Source: Pelomonas lactea
Lineage (GTDB): Bacteria > Pseudomonadota > Gammaproteobacteria > Burkholderiales > Burkholderiaceae_C
Reading direction: 5' to 3'
Assembly (NCBI RefSeq): GCF_043555885.1
Contig: NZ_JBIGHX010000007.1
Location: 1 to 64,000 of the forward strand
Length of the DNA: 64,000 bases
Notes under the pieces: generated by a model
Told to the model about the DNA's origin: nothing
Databases searched by the model: none
What the model saw: only the letters and a program-made list of their open reading frames with translations
In this document: positions 26,280 through 33,660 of the stretch, in pieces
How the letters are laid out: the number at the start of each line of letters is the position of its first letter
Numbering within the stretch: the stretch's first letter is position 1
Position numbers and translations under genes: made by a program

Positions 26280-27061
26280 CCGTCATTCCCCTGTCCCCCG
26301 GCGAGCCCAACGCCTTCGAGGGCGACGCGCCCGACCGCATCTGCCGCCGCCCCACGCGCGCCGAGCTGCACGCCTACCCGTGCGCCGAGGACGCCACCCC
26401 GGCGCGCGGCCGCGCCCTCGTCTACGCCGGTGGCGGCTACCTGCAGCTGATGCACGACAAGGAGGGTGTCGAGATCGCGCAGTGGCTGAACACGCTGGGG
26501 CTGGACGCCTACGTGCTGGTGCACCGCCTGCCCGGCCAGGACGGCCACGCGGCCGACATCGCCCTGCAGGACGGCCTGCGGGCGCTGGACCACCTCGCCA
26601 CGCTGCCGCCGCTGCCGCTGCTGCACGTGGGCCTGTCCTCCGGCGGCCACCTGGCCGGCGTGATGGCCTGCCAGCGCCACAAGCTGGTGAGCGCCGGCGC
26701 CGTCATCGCCTACGCGCCGCTGAACGCCAACCACCGCAGCCACAAGTTCCCGCCGGGCAAGCCCGACTTCCCGCCGCCCGAGAAGCAGGCCTTCTACGAC
26801 GCCTGGCCCATCGGCATCGCCACCGAGCCGCACGGCCTGCCGCAATGCCCCGTGTTCCTGGCCTACGCGCTGCACGACCCCATCGTGCCCATCCAGCACG
26901 CGCTCAACCTCGTCGTTGCGGCGCAGCAGCACAGCCTGGACGTGGAAGCGCATGTGTTCCCGCAGGCCGAGCACGGCTTTGCGCTGCGCGGGCTGGCCGG
27001 CACGCAGGGCCAGTGGCCGGTGTTGGCGGCCCGCTGGATCGCCGACCGGCTGGCGAGCTGA
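26276..27061 (+). CDS. Alpha/beta-hydrolase, carbohydrate acetyl- or feruloyl-esterase type
   Basis: This 261-residue alpha/beta-hydrolase lacks a signal peptide and should be cytoplasmic. The nucleophile elbow is GLSSGG (about 121-126). Asp near 201 in LHDPIVPI and His near 228 in QAEHGF complete a typical triad. The oxyanion region is replaced by AGGGYLQL (about 51-58), as in BD-FAE/Axe-like acetyl esterases. Its position as last gene of the overlapping run suggests it deacetylates imported rhamnogalacturonan oligosaccharides before GH28 or other cytoplasmic enzymes act. Confidence 0.8.
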   Translation: MTVIPLSPGEPNAFEGDAPDRICRRPTRAELHAYPCAEDATPARGRALVYAGGGYLQLMHDKEGVEIAQWLNTLGLDAYVLVHRLPGQDGHAADIALQDGLRALDHLATLPPLPLLHVGLSSGGHLAGVMACQRHKLVSAGAVIAYAPLNANHRSHKFPPGKPDFPPPEKQAFYDAWPIGIATEPHGLPQCPVFLAYALHDPIVPIQHALNLVVAAQQHSLDVEAHVFPQAEHGFALRGLAGTQGQWPVLAARWIADRLAS

Positions 27062-27105
27062 AACATCGCCTACGCTAGCGCGCTTGTCTGGGCAACGAAT
27101 CGAGC

Positions 27106-27957
27106 ATGCTGGAAGCGATCAACACGTGGGGCGACTACCGGTCCAAGGTACGCGAATTCGACGCCGTGCTGGAGCACGGCAAGGCCGTGTCGGCGGCGCT
27201 GGCCACCTATGCGCCGCAGGCCACCTACGCCGCGGCGGGGCTGAAGATCTTCCTCAAGCTCGTGGCCCACTGCACCGCGCTGCGCAGCCTCGCGCCCGAC
27301 GGCAGCCAGGCCGCCACGGCGGCGCTGGCGGACGTGTCGTCCATGAGCGCCCTGGCCCGCTGCGCCGTGGAGGCACACGATGCCTTCGAGTACATCGCCG
27401 GGCATGAAGCGACGCCGGCGGAACGCGAGTTCCGCCTGCTGCTGTGGGCGCTGCATGACGACACCCGCCGGTTGAAGATGTTCGCCGACGCCGACGACGC
27501 CGGCCCGCAGGTCGACGCGCTGCGCGCGCACGCGCAGCAGCGGCAGTCACGGCTGGAAGGACACGCCTTCCTCGCCTCGCTGCCGCCCGAGCTGCAGGCG
27601 GCGCTGCGCCAGCGCATGGCCCAGGGTGACCCGCCGGCCTTCCACCTGGGCCAGCGCCAGCGCTGCGCGCTCAGCGGCGTCAATGCGCAGTGGCATTACG
27701 CCGTGACGCTGCAGCTGTCGCAGTACGCGCACACGCTGCCCACGTCGGTGCTGCTGCCCGACACCGCCCCCGGCACGCGCGACGCGCTGCGCCTGACGGC
27801 GCTGCCGCTGCTGCTGACGCTGCCCTTCCTCGTGCGCATCACGCAGACGGTGGCCGCGCTGATCCCCGAGCGCGCGCCCGAACCGCCCAGCCGCACGGCC
27901 CGCACGATGGCCTTGTGGCGCGGATTTGCCGAGCGGGCCACAGCGCCGCGCGGCTGA
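27106..27957 (+). CDS. Hypothetical protein, mostly helical
   Basis: I do not recognise this 283-residue protein. It has no signal peptide. The first 180 residues are rich in alanine, leucine and charged residues and read as helical bundles. The segment LRLTALPLLLTLPFLVRITQTVAALI (in parts, about 228-253) is hydrophobic enough to be a membrane helix. It starts 45 bases after the esterase and ends convergently 13 bases from the DUF2306 gene. Codon use matches the neighbours. There is no reason in the sequence to link it to pectin use. Confidence 0.65.
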   Translation: MLEAINTWGDYRSKVREFDAVLEHGKAVSAALATYAPQATYAAAGLKIFLKLVAHCTALRSLAPDGSQAATAALADVSSMSALARCAVEAHDAFEYIAGHEATPAEREFRLLLWALHDDTRRLKMFADADDAGPQVDALRAHAQQRQSRLEGHAFLASLPPELQAALRQRMAQGDPPAFHLGQRQRCALSGVNAQWHYAVTLQLSQYAHTLPTSVLLPDTAPGTRDALRLTALPLLLTLPFLVRITQTVAALIPERAPEPPSRTARTMALWRGFAERATAPRG

Positions 27958-27969
27958 ACGCGCGCCGGC

Positions 27970-28632
27970 TCAGCGCGGCTCGAACTGCGTGTCGGGCCAT
28001 GCCGGCCGCACGGCCTGGGCCGGCGGCGGGCTGCGGCGCAGCCACCACTCCAGCCACAGCGCCTGCGGCAGCCAGGACGTCCAGGCCAGCGCCGCGTAGT
28101 AGGTCTCCAGCGGCACGGCCAGCAGGTTGCCCAGCACGATCTGCAGCCGCAGCGTGATGCCGCCGGCCGTCAGCACGAAGCTGCGCAGCATCCAGCGCCG
28201 GTGCTCGGCCACGCGCCGCGCGCGGATGTGCACCAGCGCGACGGCCGTGCTGCCCAGCCACAGCAGGCCCAGCAGCCCGAAGCCCGCATGGGCCACCCAG
28301 CCGCCCTCTGACGCCACCGCCAGCGGCAGCGCGGCCAGCCCGCCCAGCAGCAGGCTGGCGGCATAGCCCCAGCCCAGCGCGCGGTGCAGCGCCGGGCGGC
28401 GCGCGCGCAGCCGCGCGGAGAACTGCCACGGCCCCAGCATCAGCGCCAGCCCGCCGCACACCGCATGCAGCACTAGCAGGTCGCGCTGCGCCAGCAGGTT
28501 GGGCAGCGGCGGCGCGAACGGCTGGCCGGGCAGCCCGTAGCGCAGCGCCATCGCACCGGTCAACGTGGCGAGCACCAGCAGCAGGCCATAGGCCGCGAGG
28601 CGGGCGATGCGGGAGGGGTGGCTTGAGTTCAT
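27970..28632 (-). CDS. DUF2306-like membrane protein
   Basis: This 220-residue inner-membrane protein has about six hydrophobic helices and histidines typical of the DUF2306 group: LVLHAVCGGLALMLGPWQF, RPALHRALGWGY and AEHRRWMLRSF. Function is unknown for the group; the paired histidines suggest haem or quinone contacts. Two in-frame starts (28653 and 28632) both lie in the arms of an 11-base inverted repeat. It follows the sensor kinase gene on the same strand with a gap of 14-35 bases, so it is probably the third gene of that operon. Confidence 0.8.
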   Translation of the reverse strand: MNSSHPSRIARLAAYGLLLVLATLTGAMALRYGLPGQPFAPPLPNLLAQRDLLVLHAVCGGLALMLGPWQFSARLRARRPALHRALGWGYAASLLLGGLAALPLAVASEGGWVAHAGFGLLGLLWLGSTAVALVHIRARRVAEHRRWMLRSFVLTAGGITLRLQIVLGNLLAVPLETYYAALAWTSWLPQALWLEWWLRRSPPPAQAVRPAWPDTQFEPR

Positions 28633-28656
28633 GCCGCCCAATCTAGGCGGCATGAA
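28628..28656. promoter_or_regulatory. Inverted repeat covering the start codons of the DUF2306 gene
   Basis: TTCATGCCGCC (28628-28638) pairs exactly with GGCGGCATGAA (28646-28656) around a seven-base loop. On the minus-strand mRNA, both candidate ATG codons of the membrane protein fall within the arms. Folding would hide the start site, so translation might depend on ribosomes arriving from the kinase gene. It could instead be a protein-binding palindrome. Confidence 0.6.
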
Positions 28657-28667
28657 TGAATCTGGAC

Positions 28668-29999
28668 TTAAGGCAGATGCACTCTCGCCACCAGACCCGG
28701 CTGCCCGTCGTCCCGCGCCCGCAGCTCGATGCGCAGCCCGTGGCGCAAGCCCGCCTGCCGCGCGATGGCCAGCCCCAGGCCGCTGCCGCCGGGCGGCGCG
28801 TCGGGCATGCGGAAGAAGCGGTCGAACACGCGCTCGCGCATCGCCTCGGGCAGGCCCGGGCCGCTGTCCACCACGTCCACGAAATCGCGCGTGAGGCGCA
28901 GCTCCACCTCGCCGCCCGCGGGCGTGTGGCGCAGCGCGTTGCTGATGAGGTTGTCGAACAGGCTGCGCAGGTCGCCCTCCACGGCCTGCAGCACGACGGG
29001 GCCGTCGGCGCCGTCCACGAAGCCCATCTCCACGCCGCGCCGGTCGGCCTCGGCCAGGCCCAGCACGATGCTGGCGCGCAGCAGCTCGCGCAGGTCCAGC
29101 GGCTGGGCGGCCAGCGGACCGGGCGCCAGGTCCTGCCGCGACAGGCTGAGCATCTGGTCCACCAGATGGCTGGCGCGGCGCATGCCCTGCTGCAGCTGCT
29201 CGAAGTCGCCGCCGGCGTCGCGCAGGTGCGGGCGCAGGTTCTCCAGCTGCAGGCTGAGTGCCGTCAGCGGCGTGCGCAGCTCGTGGGCGGCGTCCTGCAC
29301 GAAGCGACGCTGCGACGCCAGCGCGCCGCGCAGCCGCGCCAGCACGGCCTCGAAGGCCTGCACCAGCGGCTCGATCTCGCGCGGCACCTGCAGGTTGGCC
29401 GGGGCCGTGCTGTGCTCGTCGCGCTGCGCCAGCTGCTGCGCCGACTGCTGCAGCCGCCGCGACGCCCGCCCCACCACGCGCGCCAGCACGGCCACCGACA
29501 CCGGCAGCAGCAGCAGGCCCACCAGGCTGGCCAGGAAGGTGCGCGCGCTGACCTCCCGCTGGCGGAACAGCAGGCTCTGGGCCACCTGCACCCGCACCTC
29601 GCTGCCGCCCGCCGGCGCCGTGTAGACATGCCACGGCGCATCGCCGGCCGGCACCTCGTGCCAGCCGGGCACCGGCTGCAGCGGCAGCGGCGCGGACGGC
29701 AGGTCGCTGACATGGCGGGCCGGGTCTTGCGCGCACCACAGCTGCACGACGAACTGCCCGCCCTCATGCACCTCGTGCTCCGGCTGCGGCGGCGCGGGCA
29801 GGTCCAGGCTGGCGCAGCTGCGCGCGGCGTGGGAGCGGGCCAGCGCCTGCATCTGCCCGTCCATGAACTCGAACACCGTCACCGCGTAGCTGTCGGCGAA
29901 CAGCCAGGCCAGCCCGCCGGTCATCAGCAGCTGCAGTGGCAACAGCCACAGCACCAACTGGCCACGCAGCGAGCGCGGCCACGGCAGGCGGCGCGTCAT
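28668..29999 (-). CDS. Sensor histidine kinase, QseC/PmrB-like
   Basis: This 443-residue inner-membrane kinase has a first membrane helix at about 14-35, a periplasmic sensor loop to about 155, and a second helix at about 163-186. A short HAMP-like linker and the dimerisation domain follow, with His239 in AAHELRTPL. The ATPase domain shows NLISNALRHTP, DSGPGLPE and GSGLGLAI. The gene overlaps the response regulator by four bases (ATGA). The periplasmic loop has no recognised fold, so the signal is unknown; related QseC, PmrB and TctE kinases sense metals, hormones or carboxylates. Confidence 0.92.
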   Translation of the reverse strand: MTRRLPWPRSLRGQLVLWLLPLQLLMTGGLAWLFADSYAVTVFEFMDGQMQALARSHAARSCASLDLPAPPQPEHEVHEGGQFVVQLWCAQDPARHVSDLPSAPLPLQPVPGWHEVPAGDAPWHVYTAPAGGSEVRVQVAQSLLFRQREVSARTFLASLVGLLLLPVSVAVLARVVGRASRRLQQSAQQLAQRDEHSTAPANLQVPREIEPLVQAFEAVLARLRGALASQRRFVQDAAHELRTPLTALSLQLENLRPHLRDAGGDFEQLQQGMRRASHLVDQMLSLSRQDLAPGPLAAQPLDLRELLRASIVLGLAEADRRGVEMGFVDGADGPVVLQAVEGDLRSLFDNLISNALRHTPAGGEVELRLTRDFVDVVDSGPGLPEAMRERVFDRFFRMPDAPPGGSGLGLAIARQAGLRHGLRIELRARDDGQPGLVARVHLP

Positions 30000-30667
30000 G
30001 CCGCGTCGACCAGCGCCACGCGCCAGCCCAGGCCGCGCACGTTGCGGATGGCGTCGGCGCCGAACTTGCGGCGCATGCCATGGATGAGCACGTCGATCAT
30101 GTTGCTGCCCACCTCCTCGCCCCAGCCGTAGATGCGCTGCTCCAGCTGCTCGCGCGACAGGATGGCGCCGGGCCGCTCCAGCAGCGCGCGCAGCAGCGCG
30201 AACTCGCGCGCCGTCAGCACCTCGCGCTGGCCGCCCCGCAGCGCCTCGCGGGTGTTCAGGTCCAGCTGCAGCGCCGCCCCCTGGCCCAGCAGCGACTGCG
30301 CCACGCCGCCGGCCCGGCGCAGCAGCGCGCGCATGCGCGCCAGCAGCTCGCCCAGTTCGAAGGGCTTGACGAGGTAGTCGTCGGCGCCCAGGTCCAGCCC
30401 GGCAATGCGGTCCTCGATGCCGTCGCGCGCGGTCAGCACCAGCACCGGCGTCAGTTCGCCCCTGCCGCGCAGCTGGCGCAGCAGGCTGAGGCCGTCCAGC
30501 CGCGGCAGGCCCAGGTCCAGCAGCACGCAGGCGTAGCCGCCGTCGGCCAGCGCCGCGCGGGCGGGCTCGCCGTCGCGCACCCAGTCCACCGACCAGCCGG
30601 CCCGGGCCAGCGCCTGGGTCAGGCTCTTGCCGATCATCTCGTCGTCTTCCACCAGCAGTGCGCGCAT
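29996..30667 (-). CDS. OmpR/PhoB-family response regulator, QseB/PmrA-like
   Basis: This 223-residue regulator has a receiver domain (acidic pocket Asp8-Asp9, phosphoacceptor Asp51 in LLDLGLP, conserved Lys near 101 in LVKPF). The C-terminal winged helix (about 130-220) includes VLTAREFALL and SNMIDVLIHGMRRKF. It is first of a three-gene minus-strand operon with the kinase and the DUF2306 protein. Repeated YTAA-type half-sites upstream suggest autoregulation and control of the divergent outer-membrane gene. Confidence 0.93.
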   Translation of the reverse strand: MRALLVEDDEMIGKSLTQALARAGWSVDWVRDGEPARAALADGGYACVLLDLGLPRLDGLSLLRQLRGRGELTPVLVLTARDGIEDRIAGLDLGADDYLVKPFELGELLARMRALLRRAGGVAQSLLGQGAALQLDLNTREALRGGQREVLTAREFALLRALLERPGAILSREQLEQRIYGWGEEVGSNMIDVLIHGMRRKFGADAIRNVRGLGWRVALVDAA

Positions 30668-30814
30668 GCGCGGCAGCTTAAACGTGCCGACTTAAGCCAG
30701 CGTGAGGAGGCGCCGTGAGCGGGGCCTGACCGCCCCTAACCGCCCTTAAGCCGGCGCTAATTCGGCGCTCCTAGGCTGCGCGGCGTTTCTTTCCACCATC
30801 CAAGGAAGTTGTCC
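30668..30814. promoter_or_regulatory. Divergent promoter region with CTTAA-type repeats
   Basis: The gap between the response regulator and the MipA gene holds CTTAA at 30677-30681 and again at 30691-30695. A second cluster has CTAA at 30736-30739, TTAA at 30746-30749 and CTAA at 30757-30760, spaced 10 and 11 bases. Half-sites on about one helical turn resemble the YTTAAK direct repeats bound by PmrA/QseB-type regulators. Their position between the regulator and an envelope gene fits. Confidence 0.5.
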
Positions 30815-31576
30815 ATGCAAGCCCACGCCCTTCGCCTCGCCGCCGCGCTGCTGATCGCCACGCCGGCCCTCGCCCAGACCTCGCCACCCGGCGGCGCAAC
30901 GCCCGGTTCGCTGACCATCGCCGGCATCGGTGCCGGCGCCGTGCGCGAGCCCTACCGCGGCGTGAAGACCCAGGCGCGCGTGCTGCCGCTGCTGATCTAC
31001 GAGAACGAGTGGGTGTCGGTCGCGCTGCCCACGGTGGACGTGAAGCTGGGCAGCACCGGCCCGGTCAGCTGGCGGCTGCGCACGCGCTTCGGCTTCGACG
31101 GCTACAAGGCCAAGGACTCGGACTTCCTGCGCGGCATGGAGCGCCGCAAGGAGAGCCTGTGGCTGGGCGGCGCCGCCATCTGGGAGAGCGGGTTCGGCGA
31201 GATCTCGCTGGAGGCCGTGGGCGACGCGCTGGGCCACAGCAAGGGGCGCATCTTCACGCTGCAGTACGAGAAGCGCCTCGACTTCGGCGACCTGGCCGTG
31301 ACGCCCCGCGCGGGCGTGCGCGGTGTGGACCGCAAGTACGTGGACTACTACTTCGGCGTGAAGCCCGCCGAGGCGCTGACGGGCCGGCCGGTCTACGTGG
31401 GCTCATCCACCACGCAGGCCGAGGTGGGCCTGCGGCTGACCTACGTGACGGGCAGCAACGAGATGCTGTTCGCCGACGTGTCGGGCATCAAGCTGGGCAG
31501 CCCGGTGGAGAAGAGCCCGCTGGTGGAGCGGCGCTATCAGGCGAGCGTGTTTGCGGGGTGGTTGTATCGGTTCTAG
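30815..31576 (+). CDS. MipA/OmpV family outer-membrane protein
   Basis: This 253-residue beta-barrel protein has a signal peptide of about 20 residues (ending PALAQ) and alternating hydrophobic strands typical of MipA/OmpV. It ends in phenylalanine (GWLYRF), as outer-membrane barrels usually do. AAGGA lies eight bases before the ATG; a TTG six bases upstream is less likely. MipA scaffolds murein enzymes in E. coli, but most members are uncharacterised and several are regulated by two-component systems. It is divergent from such a system here. Confidence 0.85.
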   Translation: MQAHALRLAAALLIATPALAQTSPPGGATPGSLTIAGIGAGAVREPYRGVKTQARVLPLLIYENEWVSVALPTVDVKLGSTGPVSWRLRTRFGFDGYKAKDSDFLRGMERRKESLWLGGAAIWESGFGEISLEAVGDALGHSKGRIFTLQYEKRLDFGDLAVTPRAGVRGVDRKYVDYYFGVKPAEALTGRPVYVGSSTTQAEVGLRLTYVTGSNEMLFADVSGIKLGSPVEKSPLVERRYQASVFAGWLYRF

Positions 31577-31686
31577 GACAGCACCGGCAGCAGCCGCGCG
31601 GCCAGTTGCGCTCGCGGGTCTGCCGAGGAGACCTGCTGCAGCGCCCGTTCGGCAGCCAGCGTGTTGATCTGCCGGTAGCCGCTCAT
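31573..31686 (-). CDS. Possible 37-residue peptide, translationally coupled
   Basis: An ATG overlaps the stop of the upstream 311-residue protein as ATGA, with GAGGA close before it. The frame then runs 37 codons to TAG and encodes a soluble, alanine- and leucine-rich peptide. It shares its end with the convergent MipA gene. The overlap and ribosome-binding site are the only support; it may be a chance frame or a remnant of a longer gene. Confidence 0.3.
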   Translation of the reverse strand: MSGYRQINTLAAERALQQVSSADPRAQLAARLLPVLS

Positions 31687-32618
31687 CGTCCTCGCGCCTC
31701 GGCACCTGCCGGCTTCACCGGGCAGCGGCTCTGGATATCGGCCGAGATCCGCGCCACTTCCGCGAGGTTGGCCTCGGGCGGCGGCTTGAGGGTGGCCAGC
31801 ATGCCGTCGATGGCGGCCTGACGCTTCGGGTCACCCTCGGCCTGGCGCCGCACGGCCTCCAGACCCTGGCTGATCCAGCGGCGCTGCAGATCGCGCAAGG
31901 CACCGACCTCGTCGGGGGTCAGCAGCTGCGGGTCCCGCCGGGCCAGGCCGCTCAGCGTGCTTTGCGAGAGGCGGTCGCAGTCCCAGGCGTCACGGCGCAG
32001 TGCCGGGAGGACGCCGGGCTCCTCCGCCAGCTTGAAGTCCTTTCCCAACGCCTGCACCAGGCCTGCAGCAGCGCCCTTGTCGCCCTCGGCCAGGCTGCGG
32101 CGAAGCAGCGGCACCAGCTGCGCGCGGGACGCCGCATCGACGGCCTGGCAGGAGGCGAGCAACTCGTCGTGCTGGGCCCTGAAGGCGCGAGCAAGCGGTT
32201 CCGGCAACTGCTGCTGCCTGGCGGCCATCTGCTGCCGCCGCTGCTCGGCGTTTCGCTCCGCCATCAGGCAGTCCTGGATGTGCTTCGCCGCCTCGCCGGC
32301 CTTGCCGCGCTGGTCGCTGCTGAGGGCGATCTGGATGTCGCGCTGCCGGCGCGACACGTCCGCAGGCGGGAGGGGCCAGCCGGCAGAAGCCGGCATCGCC
32401 GCGGTGGCCATGGCCGGCTGGGAGGCGCCGGGCGGCGCTGCAGCAGCGGCCGAACCGGCCGGGCCGACAGACGCCGTTGGCGGCGCTGGCGTGGATGCCG
32501 GCCCTTGCTGCGGCGCCGCGGCGCCACCGACACGCCAGCCGCTCCACGCGAACGCGATAGCGCCGGCGCAGGCGATGCCTCCCAGCCAAACAAGGCGCCT
32601 GGAACCCGGCTTCATCAT
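31683..32618 (-). CDS. Membrane-anchored protein of unknown function
   Basis: This 311-residue protein has one N-terminal membrane helix (about 8-27). An alanine-, proline- and glycine-rich linker (about 30-85) and a helical, glutamine- and arginine-rich domain (about 90-311) with four cysteines follow. The cytoplasm-facing arginines before the helix suggest a periplasmic body. GGAGG lies six bases before the ATG. It begins 49 bases after the GH43 stop on the same strand, so it is probably the tail of the PL11-GH43-GH115-GH43 operon. I cannot assign a family; a chaperone or scaffold is possible but unproven. Confidence 0.7.
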   Translation of the reverse strand: MMKPGSRRLVWLGGIACAGAIAFAWSGWRVGGAAAPQQGPASTPAPPTASVGPAGSAAAAAPPGASQPAMATAAMPASAGWPLPPADVSRRQRDIQIALSSDQRGKAGEAAKHIQDCLMAERNAEQRRQQMAARQQQLPEPLARAFRAQHDELLASCQAVDAASRAQLVPLLRRSLAEGDKGAAAGLVQALGKDFKLAEEPGVLPALRRDAWDCDRLSQSTLSGLARRDPQLLTPDEVGALRDLQRRWISQGLEAVRRQAEGDPKRQAAIDGMLATLKPPPEANLAEVARISADIQSRCPVKPAGAEARGR

Positions 32619-32667
32619 GACAAGCTCCTCCCTTTCATGAACGCCTTTCAGCGCCTCTTCTTTCAAA

Positions 32668-33660
32668 CTACTTTGTGATGCCAGCAGCGGTGCCAGGTGT
32701 TGCCCGACGGGGAAAATCACCCACGCCCGCCGAAGTCCGCTCGATCTTGCGGATGGTGCCGTCGTCGTTGAAGGTCAGGTACTCCGCCGCCACGTGTCGC
32801 TGCGTCTTCTTGCAGGCCGCGCCCGGCGTCTCCAGCCAGCGGTGATAGAACAGGATCCACTGGCCCTTGTATTCGACGATGGAGTGGTGGTTGTTGCCGC
32901 CCTCGGCGTCCATGATGACGCCGCGGTAGGTCCACGGGCCGGTGGGTGCGGTGGCGGTGTAGTAGGTCAGGATGCGGTTGTGCTCCGGCATCGTGAAGTA
33001 GTACAGGCTGCCCCGTTTGAACACCCACGGCCCTTCCATCGGCGGCTCGTAGCCGCCCATGTCCATCTTGTGCAGCTCACCCTTGATGGAGCGCATGTCG
33101 TCGGCCATCTCGGCCACGAGGTAGTTGACGCCCGAGGTGCGGCTGTAGAGGTAGGCGCGGCCATCGTCGTCGATGAACAGCACCGGGTCGTTGGCATAGG
33201 GCTTGCGCCACAGCGGTGCGCCGATCACGTCCTTGAACGGGCCGGCGGGCGAATCGCTCTCGGCGATGCCGATGCCCATCCACTTGGTGCTGTTCTTGGG
33301 GTTCTGCCGGTCCTTCACGCCGGTGCCGGCGGGGAAGACGAGGTAGTACTTGCCGTTCTTGTAGGCCGCGTCGGGCGCCCAGGCGTAGTCGTCGGCCCAG
33401 GCCAGGTCCTTCACCGACAGCACGGCACCGTGGTTGGTCCAGTTCACGAGGTCGGTGGACGAGAAGGCCATCCAGTCCTTCATGTGGAAGTCAGCCTGGC
33501 ACTCTTCGTCGTGCGAGGTGTAGAGCCACATCCGGCCGTCGGGCCAGACGTGTGCGGACGGGTCGGCGGTGCGCAGGCCCTTGCCCAGGGCCAGCGGGTT
33601 CTGGGCCTGCGCGGGGGGCGCGGCGAGCAGGGCGGCGAGGGCCAGCGTGGCGAGCTTCAT
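32668..33660 (-). CDS. Glycoside hydrolase family 43, exported
   Basis: This 330-residue enzyme has a clear signal peptide (1-19, ending AQA). The three acids of the five-bladed propeller are present: base in TADPSAHVWPDG, second aspartate in YAWAPDAAYKNGKYY, and acid in PPMEGPWVFKRG. The length is that of a single-domain arabinosidase or xylosidase with no extra binding module. Its ATG overlaps the GH115 stop by four bases. Together they would strip arabinose or xylose and glucuronate from side chains. Confidence 0.9.
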   Translation of the reverse strand: MKLATLALAALLAAPPAQAQNPLALGKGLRTADPSAHVWPDGRMWLYTSHDEECQADFHMKDWMAFSSTDLVNWTNHGAVLSVKDLAWADDYAWAPDAAYKNGKYYLVFPAGTGVKDRQNPKNSTKWMGIGIAESDSPAGPFKDVIGAPLWRKPYANDPVLFIDDDGRAYLYSRTSGVNYLVAEMADDMRSIKGELHKMDMGGYEPPMEGPWVFKRGSLYYFTMPEHNRILTYYTATAPTGPWTYRGVIMDAEGGNNHHSIVEYKGQWILFYHRWLETPGAACKKTQRHVAAEYLTFNDDGTIRKIERTSAGVGDFPRRATPGTAAGITK

